Assembly: GCA_004352715.1 (NCBI GenBank) | Contig: SCFE01000053.1 | Span: 1,000,004 to 1,064,003, forward strand | Source of the DNA: Hofstenia miamia | Taxonomy: Eukaryota > Xenacoelomorpha > Acoela | Direction of reading: 5' to 3' | DNA length: 64,000 nucleotides | Shown: positions 24,381 through 36,396 of the stretch, one piece after another | Layout: each line of letters begins with the position of its first letter | Numbering within the stretch: position 1 is the first letter of the stretch | Program-made: the position numbers and the translations under genes | The notes under the pieces: model-generated | The model's input: the letters and a program-made list of their open reading frames with translations, nothing else | What the model was told of the DNA's origin: nothing | Databases searched by the model: none

Positions 24381-27300
24381 TTGCGAATTTTTGTGATTGT
24401 ATCCTAGTAACAATGATTGTGCTAGTACGCTTTTATTAATATTTAGTGTTAATGTTAAGACGAATTATTTTTTGAAAGTCCAAATTTGAAATATATCAAT
24501 ATTAAAATTTCGCGCTTGATTCTTGATCATATATGGATTTCCAGGTTAAAATTTTAGACATTACGTGCCGGAAAAGTGCTTCCTGCTCTAAGTGGTTTTT
24601 TTAGTGAATCAGTTCTAACTCAGAGAAACTAAATTTGATTTATTGTTTTCAAATGATTAAAAAGCGTAATACATCGAAGTTCAAAATTGCATTGCAAAAA
24701 TTCAATTTAACCTTAAACAGCCTACTGTCCGTTTTCAAGGACAAACATTTTCCACATTTACAAAAATTTTCTTCAAACCTATTCCCAAATTTGAAAATCT
24801 TGGGGCATGGGTAGGTCTATTGGGGAACATAGATTAATGCAATGTTGAAAATTTCTATTAAATCTTATTGATGTGGCAGAAATTGTTGAATGGATTAACA
24901 AGTTTTCGAATTTTTGAAAAAGATTTAAATTCTTTCGATACCTAGTGTTAATGTATTTAGAAGGTTTTGAGTCCATGGAGGAACAAAGAACTTTGATTGT
25001 TTCTTGATATGTGCAAAGATATTACCTACCCATTGAGGCGATGGGTCGAAGTTGTTGAGCTATAAGCGTTTAAAATTTTTTTATAGCAACATGAAAATTC
25101 TTTAAAAAACACCAAGCTGTTTAAGGTTAAAACAGTTTTTAAGACATTCAACATTTTGAAATAAGTCAAGTAGATATTTTGTTTGTTTCGATTTCAAATA
25201 CATATCAACATTTGCATAATATAATGAAATATTTTTTCTCGTTATATTTATTGTACAAGAAACAAACTATGTTATAGGTTGTAATGCAAGCCCCATCGTG
25301 TTTCATTTAGATGGACTTTAAGCAAAGTGTTTTGCACTAGAACAAAGTCCAATCGTCAATCACTTGCTTAAATGAAACCATATCAAAATATTAGAGATGT
25401 TCATGTAATACCTAATTGCACGATTAAACTATTAGCTTATTGTTAATCTATTGTTATCTTGGTAAGCGATGGATATAGTGTTAAAACTGGTTCAAGAAAT
25501 CTAACACAACCGATTATTTCACCAATTGGTTTAGACTGACATCTAAACTCGAACACAGTTTAATTTCGACACAGACCCAATTATAATAATTCTAAATTCA
25601 AAATTTCTGTTGCAACTTAATGTCTAAAAAGATAAGACCTTTTTTAAGTGGTTCAGTTCGTATACGGCCTAGGATACATCGATTACAGTTAGCAGGCTTC
25701 ACAATTCAGGTAGTTGCTTTTATATTTTGCTTAATAGTGATAAAACTGCAAAAAATGGGAATTGATTCATCACTCTGCATCATGATTAAGATGGTTTCAT
25801 TGTATAGACCGTATTAGGTTTTCAGAGTAAGAATAATTTTTAATTACTTTGTTTTGTAGGTTGATGCAGAATTTATGAATTAGGGAATCGATAAATCCAG
25901 AAAAGGTTAATGCTGATTGTATATACAGGATATAGTACTAGTCTGCGGTTTTTGTCCCAGTTTCTCACAACTTTTTTTGCAAGGTTACTAGCACGCCAGC
26001 ACATGGAAGTCGGACAAATTCTTCAAATTGATAGGATTCGGAGAATCAGGATTTTCTAACCGGCCACAAGCCAGTAGTTTTCTTGGTATCACATTTGAGA
26101 CAAAGGGAGATTGTGATTTTTGTATTTCATCCACAGACATGGAATATGTGTGATAGACTTGTATAACTACATGTCAAGTGTGTTTTTTCCATTTTAGTAT
26201 TGCTAGGATTCGAACGGTAATCTTCCTTGAAAGCTGTTTAACCTGCTCCGAATTAATAGGTTCGTTGAGATGGTTTAGAATGATTTCCTGTTAATGGTTT
26301 TTTGATTTTCGCACAGTGTTTGTCGATACATAATACATCGTGCAGCAACATTGCTATTCGATTAAGAACGCTTAAGAAGACCCCCAACCCATTCAAAATC
26401 TCTCACTTTCGACAGAATTTATAATTAGCAAATTTTGCATATTTCACTTAGAGATCAAAAGTGACTGATCTAAAAATACACCAAAAATGCTAAATTTTTA
26501 CACATCTTCAAATCCGGTTTCTTCAATATTAAAGTTACAAACTTCTGAAGCTAGAAAAGATCTATTCATATGGAACGATTTATATTATGCCAAAGTTGAA
26601 AAAATTTATGATTTTTATAGAGTCGAGAAATGCCTAAATGCAAATTCGAATTTGGTTAATTCGAACAAAATCAGGCTTAAATGGTCTTACATAAATTCGT
26701 CGTGTTCGTTTTATACACAAAGGCTATAAATGCATAAATGTCTAAATTTGGATAATTCAAACTTCAGATAATTCCAACAAGATTAGTTTGACGAAAACAG
26801 TTCTAAACATCCGGATCCGACTGCATATATATAAATGGTATTAACTGATCGATTTGACTTTAAATATATTATTATATTGCATTAAGAATCGTATTGCCTA
26901 CCAATTTTGAAGGTAATACCCTGAGAACCTCTTGAGATTTTCTATGAAGATTATATATGCATTGTTAAAATCTTTAACAGTGAGAAAATCTGTAATATTA
27001 TAGATTCGGAAAATTCTTCCACTCGAAAATACGTTGTCACGTCCTGTTAAGGTAGAGATATCTGCCACTACTCCATCACAATCTTGGTATAGAGATGAAC
27101 AATTGTTGAGTATCCTCGACAATTAATGAATGAGGCGCCCATCTTCAGGCCCAGAGAATTACTGCTCAAAATACGAATATAGCTTCTACCTTTAATTCTG
27201 CAGTTGCTAAGCTACTATAGGACGCACCGCTTACTAAAAATCAATCGCGCGTATCCGCATCTATTTTACAGCCGCACATTAATGATGGAACGCAACTCTC

Positions 27301-27819
27301 CACAGCACCACCCAAAAACAGCTCCACACTTCATACTTTCTATATCAGAAGTCAGCCTGGAACCTATTTTCAATACCCTCTGAACCAGGGGTGGAAACGG
27401 GTCCACCCGACCCGCAGGTGAGGTTCGGTCAAACTTTTTCTTTAAATCGGTTCACGTCGAGTTAATAAATAACGTTGATTTAACTACTGGCTACATGTAT
27501 AGGTTTAAACGCTACATTGAACAATTGAATGGTGTGTTACATGTAACTATTTTGTCCCATGACTCATGGTCTTTTACCCTTCTTATCGGACTCTTTATAG
27601 GTATTAATTTTAAATTGTCGGACTCTGCCGTTCCTAGATTTTGCGCATTTTTTTCCCCAAATATCACACTTAGATAGTCAAGGCCTACAAAAATTACTCT
27701 TAAATTTCGTTGAGCGGAACGATAATCGTGATTTGTTGAGAGTTGTATACAGAACTACCTTAAACTCTGCTCAAATTCGAGCACGTACGGATTAAGCACC
27801 TTCAAACAATAACTAATAG
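24381..27819. other. non-coding, no supported gene
   Basis: Near 27382 the sequence CAGGGGTGGAAACGGG resembles a hAT terminus, but no matching second end was found. Otherwise nothing is recognised. Confidence 0.45.
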
Positions 27820-28194
27820 TCGGAATCTTTGGCCGACAAGGACTTCCACCTGTCTGATGAAACGATGGACAGTCTCATCTCTTTGAATATATGCAACCAC
27901 CAGTACAAAGAGTTGTGTAGGAGTTCAAATGATTCACAATTAGTTGTCATGCAGGAAGCATTAGCTCGTGAACTACACTATCAGTTTCACACAGGCAATG
28001 TCAATTGGTCTTTCTTCAATCACATCATGAGACTACTCACCACATACATTCCTCTCACGAAGTTTCAACCAACAGTTTATAGGGTCCATTCCTTTGAATT
28101 CGCCATTGCACACACCGATGCCATCCTAGCAACAGTTCTGCGCCAAGATGTTATTCAAATAACGCCTTCTCCGTATCAGGCCAGATCTTTCTTC
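27820..28194 (+). CDS. unidentified coding-like ORF, partial or exonic
   Basis: I do not recognise this protein. The frame is open from 27820 (stop TAG just before) with no early ATG: the first Met codon is at about residue 12, so it may be an internal exon or a truncated fragment. The composition is protein-like rather than AT-drift, with mixed hydrophobic and charged residues and stretches such as NWSFFNHIMRLLTTYIPLT and VHSFEFAIAHTDAILATVL. An acceptor-like AG precedes 27820, but its pyrimidine tract is weak. At about 28195 the same frame runs into a degraded Tc1 C-terminus and stops at 28272. It could be a host exon, a captured gene fragment, or part of an unrecognised transposon. Confidence 0.35.
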
Positions 28195-28465
28195 GTTTTT
28201 AAATCACAACGTTTTTTGAAAGCGAGCCGGACCTATTTTACCCGAGTGGCCTGTTCGTTCTCTAGATTTTGAGAATCTTTGGATTGTTTAAAAACAAAGT
28301 TTCGTGCCATTGCACGTCCAATATAGACGAATTATGAACTGCAATCAAAATGATTTTCAATTCCTGACGAGTGCATATCCAATTTGTATGAATAAATTCC
28401 CAATGTCTCAAATACTTCGTTTGTAGTGTTATGCGCATGAGTAAAATATTGCTTTTTACAAAATC
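28195..28465 (+). pseudogene. Tc1-like transposase C-terminal fragment
   Basis: In one frame the sequence reads WPVRSLDFENLWIV, the Tc1 motif WPxxSPDLNPIENLW with three residues missing. Downstream the frame gives KTKFRAIARPI and then DECISNLYE, matching the Tc1 C-terminal block before the end of the protein. Stops and frameshifts are frequent. Only the last quarter of a transposase is present. Confidence 0.65.
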
Positions 28466-28763
28466 TATTATAACCTTCAGCCTCATAGAATTTTTTGATT
28501 TGGCAAAGTTAATGTTTATTTGTTGACATTCTGATCTGCATTCTGCTGCCCATTCCCTCTTTTGTTCGTATGGAAGAATTAAAGACCAAGTCATTGAATT
28601 CAACCGCTAAATCTCGAAAGTAAGTGTTGATGAGTAGCAAGGTTATTGAGTTTCCATTGCAACGATTGGTTTCTGTTGTTCTTTCTGGGTAGCACTTGCG
28701 AATGTGCAAGACTGCTAATCTTCCAGCATATTTCCATAAGCATGAGTAGTTGAGGCAACAGCA

Positions 28764-29095
28764 GATAATAATAATAATAATAATAATCAATGACTTTATT
28801 TAGCCGCTGAAGGCATACACAACAAGAAAATAAAAACAAGTCAAGTTTTACGGCAGCGAGGACAGTCACAGGAGATGAAATAGGAGCAAGTGGAAGAGTA
28901 GGCGAAGTCGGAGAAGGGCTCAGCAAAGAGGAAAGCCATCAAAGATTTCTTGAAGCTCGGTGGTGGGGAAAAGAAATCAATCGCTGTTGGAGGGTTGCGA
29001 GTCAAGATGTAATTAGCAGCAGTACAAGCACGATTGAAAAACGAGTGAAGGGTGATGTAGCAGAAAGAAGTTATGAATTTAAGCATTTTCTGCAG
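28764..29095 (-). mobile_element. 3' end of an unclassified LINE-like element
   Basis: On the minus strand an open frame (28841-29086) with SFFNRACTAANYILTRNP and SFKKSLMAFLF has the look of a reverse-transcriptase ORF C-terminus. It ends in C-rich PRCRKT and is followed by a short UTR and an (AAT)n/(ATA)n tail at 28764-28788. The segment is distinctly less AT-rich than its surroundings. The assignment rests on composition and layout only; no RT motif is present. Confidence 0.35.
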
Positions 29096-30429
29096 TAATT
29101 TCTGTTGATGTCCGATGCCTCTCTCGTTCCCCTGGCTCTAACTCCTTCCCATATCTCTCTCTCGTAAAGGCGATGTGAAGTCAGAGCCAGTCTGAAAATG
29201 AAAAGGTAAACATTCAAGTAATGAAATTAGAGTAGGAGAGATGCGCGACCAATGGATTATAATCTTAAAATTGCAACTAGATGGCTATTTACAGTGCTGA
29301 TCCATTGGTCTCATTGATTCATAAGACACACATCTCCTATATAATGATACATGCAAAAAGGTAGTTTCATTGAAACCAACTGACCATAACATAAATTATA
29401 TCTCATAAAATTGAATTTTTTTGTTCAATCATACATCTACTACTACGCTAACCCACATCGTTGTAATTATACCTTTAAAATTGTGATTAAGTTTTCATTG
29501 AAGTCAGTAATCTGAAAATCGGATTTAGTTCGGTAAATATCGTGTTGCCCTTGCCTGTAAAAAACTCGATTTCTAAACTAAAATTAAAAACAGATTTCTT
29601 TTCAAAAATTAGATTTTTTGGAATTCACATTCCAAGTATGTGACAAATCAAATGAATACAGCATGCACTAAACATTACTTTTTTATTTCCATCAGAATAA
29701 TTCATTTAAATCCGCATCAATACGTGTCATGGGATTCGTTTTTGATGATGTTTCACGTTCCGTTTCATAGCAAACTGTAATACACTCCGGGATCCTGCTT
29801 AAAGAGTGAGATAAGCTTCTTTCTCAAGCTAACGCATAATGAATTTTTAATGATGACAACTGAAGGAATATACTACCAGTGGATCTTAACCCAATGTATA
29901 ATATACAGACCGAAAATCTTTAGTTCAGATTCCATGATATCCCAAAAGCATCTCTTTGAGAAATCACTGAATTACTAGCGATGTCACAATCCTGTCCCAT
30001 CTGTGTCTTACAGACTTGTCCATGGAACTGGAGATACATAGATCTGTATCTAAAAATGCGATTCATGGATCTCGTGCATATTTCGCTGATCCAAAGTTTT
30101 AGATCAATAACAGACTTTACTAAACTAAATTTGTTAAAAATTATAACTCAAAAACTCATAAAGATGTTCAAAATTGGAAACATCGCAGCGCAAACTGCAC
30201 TCAACATAATTTCGAAGTTTATCTACAAAAAAAGAACTAGTTGAGGTTAGCTGTATATCCAGGGTCTTTAATCCTCTTGATTCACTGAAAATATAGTATG
30301 GTTAGAATTTTAAAGTAATTGTTCGAAAAGCTTGACAAAATGCTTTGTACCTTTAAAATCGCATTGTGCAGATTACGTTAATTCCACAGTGATATTCCCA
30401 TAGTTGGACACTACATGTTTCGCAAAAAT
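29096..30429. other. non-coding, no supported gene
   Basis: Only short unrecognised open frames, including 87 codons at 29981-30244. Confidence 0.45.
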
Positions 30430-30510
30430 GAATAAGATAAGATAAGATAAGATATTCTTTATTCAGATAAATATTGTCAATTAATAACTGGTAATTTATC
30501 TGAATAGCGT
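30430..30510 (-). repeat. (AGATA)n tract next to an inverted repeat; LINE-tail-like
   Basis: Four AAGAT units (about 30434-30453) lie beside TTATTCAGATAAAT (about 30460), which pairs with ATTTATCTGAATA (about 30493). On the minus strand this is a hairpin, then AATAAAG, then ATCTT repeats, a layout common at the 3' ends of non-LTR retroelements that lack poly(A). No coding part is recognised. Confidence 0.4.
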
Positions 30511-31860
30511 CGAAAAATATACAATCATACGTAATACATACAAAACAACAAATAACTATACAATAAATCTACCAGGCTAGGGAAAAATTACTAATGAGAG
30601 ATTTCAAGTAAAATTTCATTTTACTGCTAAGAATTTAACCAATATCGATTGCCAACTTTAGATAACACCTATTGTAGTACTTGCTGCAAGAAGACTGCAT
30701 CGTTTCTTGGTTACTGTTTCTCGGTTTCTTCTTCGGTAAACACTAGTGTTAGTTTAGTGTTAGTAAATGTTAGGCGGCTTTTACGCTAGCGCGTATTTTG
30801 CAGACGAGATTGCTAATTTTGCTTCACATGTGTGTGTATCAGGCAGTCGCGTGTTGAGCGACGTGATATCCTAGAATGTTGCTTGCCCGGTTGACCGAAT
30901 AATTGCCTCACATCAAATTGAAAGACCGCATTATGCTATCATGGTACAAGCAAAATGATTTCGCCCAGAAGAAATTTGAAGACAAGCGCGACGCACAACG
31001 TCAATGTGTAACGGCTACTTGAGATTTCACTGACAGGTGAGAAGCGCTCACTGATGAAGCCAGCCGCGCAAACACGTTCATATCTAACACCAGCCTTACA
31101 ATACATTAGATATACTTGGAATGATTGCGACTTGGAGAAATTATCCGTTATAATTTCACGTCCAATGCTGAAAATATGTTACCATGACTGGAACACTAAA
31201 TTCTAAGATTTTAATGTTGCAAGTTTCCTTCCTTTCCTGTACATGTACATGTCTTGTCAGTTGTATCTCTAGCCACTGCAGTTTCCAATATCTAGAAGAT
31301 TTTCACGGATATTTTGGCGTTTGAAGGGAAATATGTTTCTCCAGGTAGTCTGCCTTGATAACCAAGCAATTGCTCATCTACTGTCCTATTGCATTCAGCA
31401 CATCTAGATCATTGTCTACTTCAATTTCTTCATGAGTTTGGTGTTCAATTTGAGTTTTTCATCATTTACATGTCTAAACTCACACAGTAATTAATACTTT
31501 TTGGTACATTTATAAAAGCTTAAACTTGAACAACTTAGTAAATGCTTTGAAAGAGTCTAATAAAAAATTGTAGCCTGAAAATCTCGAGTTTCTTCATCCA
31601 ACTCAATTGCAACAAAATTTTACTCATGTACTTTTAGGGATTAAAATACACATACTTCCGATTTTTAGTGGTAAATATAAATCTAGAAATCATCCTGAAG
31701 CAATTTAAAAACTAGTACTTTATACTCTGTCAGGAGTAGACAAATGTTTTGCATTTCTTTATAAGTATAGAAATGTTCAATTATACGTAATTTTATGTTT
31801 CAAATTCTAGAAAAATTAAGTTTTTCAAATTTTAACAATCAATTCATTTTTCAAAGCATA
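30511..31860. other. non-coding, no supported gene
   Basis: 30720-31080 is somewhat richer in CpG than the surroundings, but I see no gene in it. Confidence 0.45.
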
Positions 31861-31868
31861 GCGGATTG

Positions 31869-32163
31869 CAGGCCCGTGGCATGCATTTGAAATTTAGGGG
31901 GGCCATGGCCCCGCAAAGTTCAATAAATTAATCATAGTTTACTCATATGAAATAGTTTCACACTTTTTCATTGAATTTTTAAATAGAATGGCATTAGTAT
32001 TTTATATATTTCAACTAAAACATATTCACTCTAACTTAGTTACAGAATATTAGAGTTAATACTATGGAGTTTTGTATCCAGGATGCCATGAGGAAAGGGG
32101 AGGGGCCAAGTAGCCCAACAGGGAGGGCCATGGCCCCCTGGCCCTCCCCTAGCCACGGCCCTG
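31869..32163. mobile_element. hAT-type MITE, perfect target duplication (cluster member 1)
   Basis: Left end CAGGCCCGTGGC and right end, reverse-complemented, CAGGGCCGTGGC. The identical octamer GCGGATTG lies at 31861-31868 and 32164-32171. Its 295 bp have GGGGCCATGGCCCC-like palindromic words near both ends and an AT-rich middle without coding capacity. Confidence 0.88.
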
Positions 32164-32355
32164 GCGGATTGGAGTGCGGAAAATAGTGGTATCTTAATAT
32201 TTGAATATTTAGTTGTTTTATAAGCTTTGATCAAGCACAACTAGATAAAAAGTAGAACCTCAATCGTTGGCCTCATGTCATACATCTTATCGCAAAACCA
32301 TCTGTCGTCGATTCCGCACATCCTACAATTACAAAAAACAAAATGGTGGCCCATT

Positions 32356-32639
32356 CAGGGGCGTATTTAGGGGGCCCTTGGCCTCCTTTTGGGCAGGCCA
32401 ATTTCAACGTATTCTCATACGATCTGATCGATATATTGATGAACCGTCTTTTCGTTTGACATAAAGTGCAAAAAGTAGTATTTTATGTTATTCTTATTAC
32501 CTCCATCTGTCTTTTTGGTTTATTTATTATATATGCACGGGTGAGCACCGCATTATGCTAAGAGGGTGAAAAAAACTACCTAGGCCTATATGTCTCGTAT
32601 AAGAATTCCCCCCCCTTTAGAAATTCTCGATACGCGCCA
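32356..32639. mobile_element. hAT-type MITE, perfect target duplication (cluster member 2)
   Basis: Left end CAGGGGCGTATTTAGGG; right end reverse-complements to TGGCGCGTATCGAG, an imperfect inverted repeat. The octamer GGCCCATT flanks it at 32348-32355 and 32640-32647. It is 284 bp and non-coding. Confidence 0.8.
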
Positions 32640-33309
32640 GGCCCATTACTTGCAACACCCGTGTCAATCTCTGTACTTCTGTACCAAATCTAAAAATAGA
32701 ACAGAAATGAAAGTACTAATTTAAATAATATATACAATATAATATGTTCAATTGAGCAAATGTCTCTCTTAATCGTAATTTGAGAAATCCAATTTGTTAA
32801 GCAAGTCAAGAGTGTTAATTCTTAAAGCAATATGAGTGAGTGCTTACAAGACAATTACTCGCTACACGGACGCCAGAATTAACTACTTCATTTTAAGGAA
32901 AATAACCAACTTATCTTGACTAGACGAAAGTACTTACCTTAAAGTAGACAGAGATGGCTTATTGTGATTAACATAGAAATAAACGTCTCACTCACTACTT
33001 TGCATAAATTGTAGGCCATGATAGACAGTTAATATCCACTATTGGTTACGTCCACACTGTATAATATAGTTCTATTAATTTTTTATGAAAATAATACAGG
33101 GCAGCCACAGGACTAGATTTCTCCGGGTGACGAAATCTTGCCTTACTCTTGAGTTGAAACTTCGCTTTTAGCATAAGTGAATTTAACGCTTTTTAAATGT
33201 TTTTCTAACTTCACCCACGTACCGCAGTCTCACCTTTCCGCACCCGAAAATATCAAACATGAATAAACAGTATAGTGTTAATTTTGCAGTAAGTATTCAG
33301 TGGCGTACG

Positions 33310-33370
33310 CAAGGGGGACATGGTGGAATGTCCCCCTTCAGATTTTCAAGAGTGATTTGACTGGATAAGT
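33310..33370. mobile_element. isolated hAT-like terminus
   Basis: CAGTGGCGTACGCAAGGGGG begins near 33298 and resembles a hAT end, similar in its first bases to 22342. No opposite end or target duplication was found. Confidence 0.35.
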
Positions 33371-33639
33371 CCAAACATTTTCGGTATAAAAAATGAAAAA
33401 ATTAAAATCTAAGATCGTGAAATGCATTTTTAGGGTCTCTTTTCACAGTATTTTTTATGTATATTTTTTTCTCAATTGATCGCTTCGTTCATTAAATAAG
33501 AAACCTGGGACTTCCTATCTTTACAAAGATCTGCAAACCATGCACAAGATTTAGCCTTAGTTAACCGTCCCTCCATGGCATGCTCAAAATTTACAAAAAA
33601 GAATATTCCGCAACAGTGCATGCAAGTCAATCCAAATGC

Positions 33640-34055
33640 CAGGGCCGTCGCCAAGGGGGCAAGAGGGAGCAGTTGCCACCTAATGAAACCAAAAATATAT
33701 AAAGGTTTTTTTAATAGAAAATGCGTCTTAACATTTTAGGGGTAAAGTCACTAAAAAGAAACTATGTTATTATATTTATTAATATTCTTCCAACCCCCCC
33801 CCCATAGATAGCCTTTTTTATTGCAGTCAGTTGGAATCAGTAACGTTATTGTGAATTTACGAGCACAATATAGACAAAACTGTTAATTTGCATGCGGTTG
33901 AACTATTTTGCTCAGACAAAGAAAGACTTAAATTGTGGAAAACGTATGCTTTATATGTTGTTTATTAAAAAAATTAAAAATATTTTAAATGCTCTTACTG
34001 TTTTAATTATTTGCTTTTTTTGCTCCTCTATGAAAAAATTCTAGCCACGACCCTG
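33640..34055. mobile_element. hAT-type MITE (cluster member 3)
   Basis: Left end CAGGGCCGTCGCCAAG; right end reverse-complements to CAGGGTCGTGGCTAGA. Flanks are CCAAATGC (33632-33639) and CTAAATGC (34056-34063), 7 of 8 identical. The 416 bp carry no transposase. The ends resemble those of the element at 31869, so both may depend on related transposases. Confidence 0.8.
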
Positions 34056-34304
34056 CTAAATGCACTGAATGATATATAGTTTATAGACAATAGGGTAAAA
34101 TATAATATTTACATTTTGAAATTTTCATTTGTACCTTAAAATGTACTAACACTCAATTGTAGTGTAGATTTGACTATGAGTTTTTAACATACTCAAATTT
34201 GGTTTAACAAACCGAAAAATTAAAGAAATTTTTTGACAAACACCATTACATGAGACTTAAAACGAACTGAAATGACATTAATTTAAATTTGCTGGGAGGG
34301 ATCC

Positions 34305-35205
34305 GTGCCAGGCCGGGCTTGGGTCGAAATTTTCTGCACAAGTGCATCTTGGTTATACGTGTGTTAGATAATATCAATGTAAGATATAATGCGACCATCA
34401 ACTTGAGTAACCCAACATAACCTTTGGTCTATGGAATAGTTGGTACAAGATGATCCCCACATCACTGTCTGTGATATAGCTAACACTATTGACATCAGCA
34501 TCGGATCTGTGCATAAAATCCTAAGGAATCACCTCAACCTGAGAAATATCTACTCTGCCTGGATACTGTACAAGTTGTCAGAACAAAACAAGAAGCAAAG
34601 AGTGGATTGTGAAAGTCAATTATAACATTTTTCAATGATATCGGTGAAGCAAAACTCACTTATTGTATTGAAGATGAAACTTAAATTCATTTTGAAGGTG
34701 CACCAACAAAGCATGGAAGTAGCGTTTGGATCAAATGTGATGAAAAAAGACCACAAGTAATGTCAAGTAAACTGACACGAAAAAAAGTAATGCTTGCAAT
34801 ATTTTTTATGCCTAACAAAAGATTGAACATTACTGCTATTTCCATGTGGAACATCGATGGACTCATCCACTTATGTTAAATTTTTATCCAACATTTCATC
34901 ACCTGTTTTCTTAAAAATATACACCTGCAGCATGACAACGCAAGGTTACATGTGTCTGCAGAACCATGAGTTTTATTGCCAGGCGTGGAATTAATCTTAT
35001 CAAACAATCGGCTTACTCACCGGATTTCAATATCTGCTACGGATTCATTAACAATAAATTAAAAAATCATTTACGAATTACAAATTACGAGGATGGTGAA
35101 GAAATAGTAGCTGCCGCGTTACATTTTCTTAAAAGTATACCAGTTGAAGATTCATTTCGAGCAAATCAGGAAGCTTGAAAGACACTGCCAGCCCGGCACA
35201 TATCC
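34305..35205 (+). pseudogene. mariner-type transposase pseudogene
   Basis: Starts within the second helix-turn-helix (DDPHITVCDIANTIDISIGS from about 34446). After a frameshift it continues with EDET, stop, IHFEG (first catalytic Asp region, about 34665), then KHGSSVWIK, HDNARLHVS (second Asp, about 34940), and after a second frameshift QSAYSPDFNICYGF, where the usual third acidic residue after SPDLxP appears to be Tyr. The N-terminal quarter is missing. GTGCC..CCGGGCTTGG (about 34310) and CCAGCCCGGCAC (about 35187) look like worn inverted termini. Inactive. Confidence 0.75.
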
Positions 35206-36396
35206 ATCTTTGATCCTATTATCAATTATCAAAGTCTTCATTGAGCTTGAGTTCGAATACTATGAATCAATACTCAGTTTTTAAATATAACCACCCGGTG
35301 TCTCAATGAGACACCTTCTTATGAATGTCAATTTGAACTAAAACTGCTTGATAATCAAACTACAAGTATCAATAAATTATCATTCAATTATTAACCTGCT
35401 ATGTCAATTATGAATTATCCATCAATTATCTCGGCAGATATTGAAAACTAAAGTTTTTTTTTAAAAATATCGAACACAAAAAGAAAATTACAGAAGCAAC
35501 TGGTTTAAAGACTTAGATTTAGGCTTAAAGTTTAGACCTAGTATATATTCTCAAATTACGATTGGTTCAAACAAATTAAACCTTAAAAATTGGAAGTCGG
35601 AGTATTGCCAGCTAATTGATAATTGAATCGATTTTGGCAGCCGCGTCAATGAAGTGTATATTATTAAACGCTAGGTCAATTTATCAATTAACAATCAATT
35701 AATTTGACAGCCCTAATTTGAACGTATATTAAGACACTCCCATATTTTCAATTGATTTAAAACGAACAACCCTGCCTTTGACCAAGTGAAAGCGCTTTAA
35801 AATGTGGTATGTCTAGTCGAAACCTAATGCTTTTACTTTTACAAATAAATAAAAGTTGGAATAGTTAAATATTGTAAATAAATACAATTCGGGCTATGCC
35901 TCATTCATGGAACATTTTTGGATTTATTGAATCTTTCAGAACGAATTTATTAGATTTTGTGGCGCCGCTTTATATATTCAAGGAGAATGCCGACGACATT
36001 TGTCTCACTGTAGGAAATAGGTAAACGTCCTGTAACTGACAGAAAAGCACGTGGTATAATTCTTATGTTGGACATTTCGCCTACACTTTAAATTTATTCA
36101 ATCGTTGCTTTCTCACTACCGCACACAACGCATGCCAAATATTTCTCTCTCGTCTAGATAGAGGTTAAATAGTTTTCGCTAGAAAATGTGCTCGCTGTTT
36201 GTGTAAATAGGAGACAGTGCGACACCCAACGGCGGTCGGGAGTAGTTATTACGCGTTATGATTGGCTAGCCGTCTTGATAATTCACAAATAGACGAGACA
36301 TTACTATTCATTACGTCTTTGATACAATACAGACAAAATGTAATGAATTGTACAATTTCTTAATTTCTTCAATGCTCTAAAGAATTGTGTTTTCTT
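35206..36396. other. non-coding; presumed 5' flank of the SKI-like gene
   Basis: Contains a 19-bp palindrome (about 35298-35316, GGTGTCTCA/ATGAGACACC). 36180-36290 has more CpG than the average and an inverted CCAAT-like word (ATTGGCT, about 36261); no TATA box can be singled out. A stop at 36361 is in frame with the SKI start. Confidence 0.4.

Noticed and set aside
30434-30453. Short tandem repeats considered as a CRISPR-like array
   Set aside because: Pentamer repeats without spacers in an animal genome; a microsatellite or retroelement tail fits.
35298-35316. 19-bp palindrome GGTGTCTCA/ATGAGACACC as a regulatory site
   Set aside because: Isolated, adjacent to a mariner relic, and I know of no binding site that fits it.
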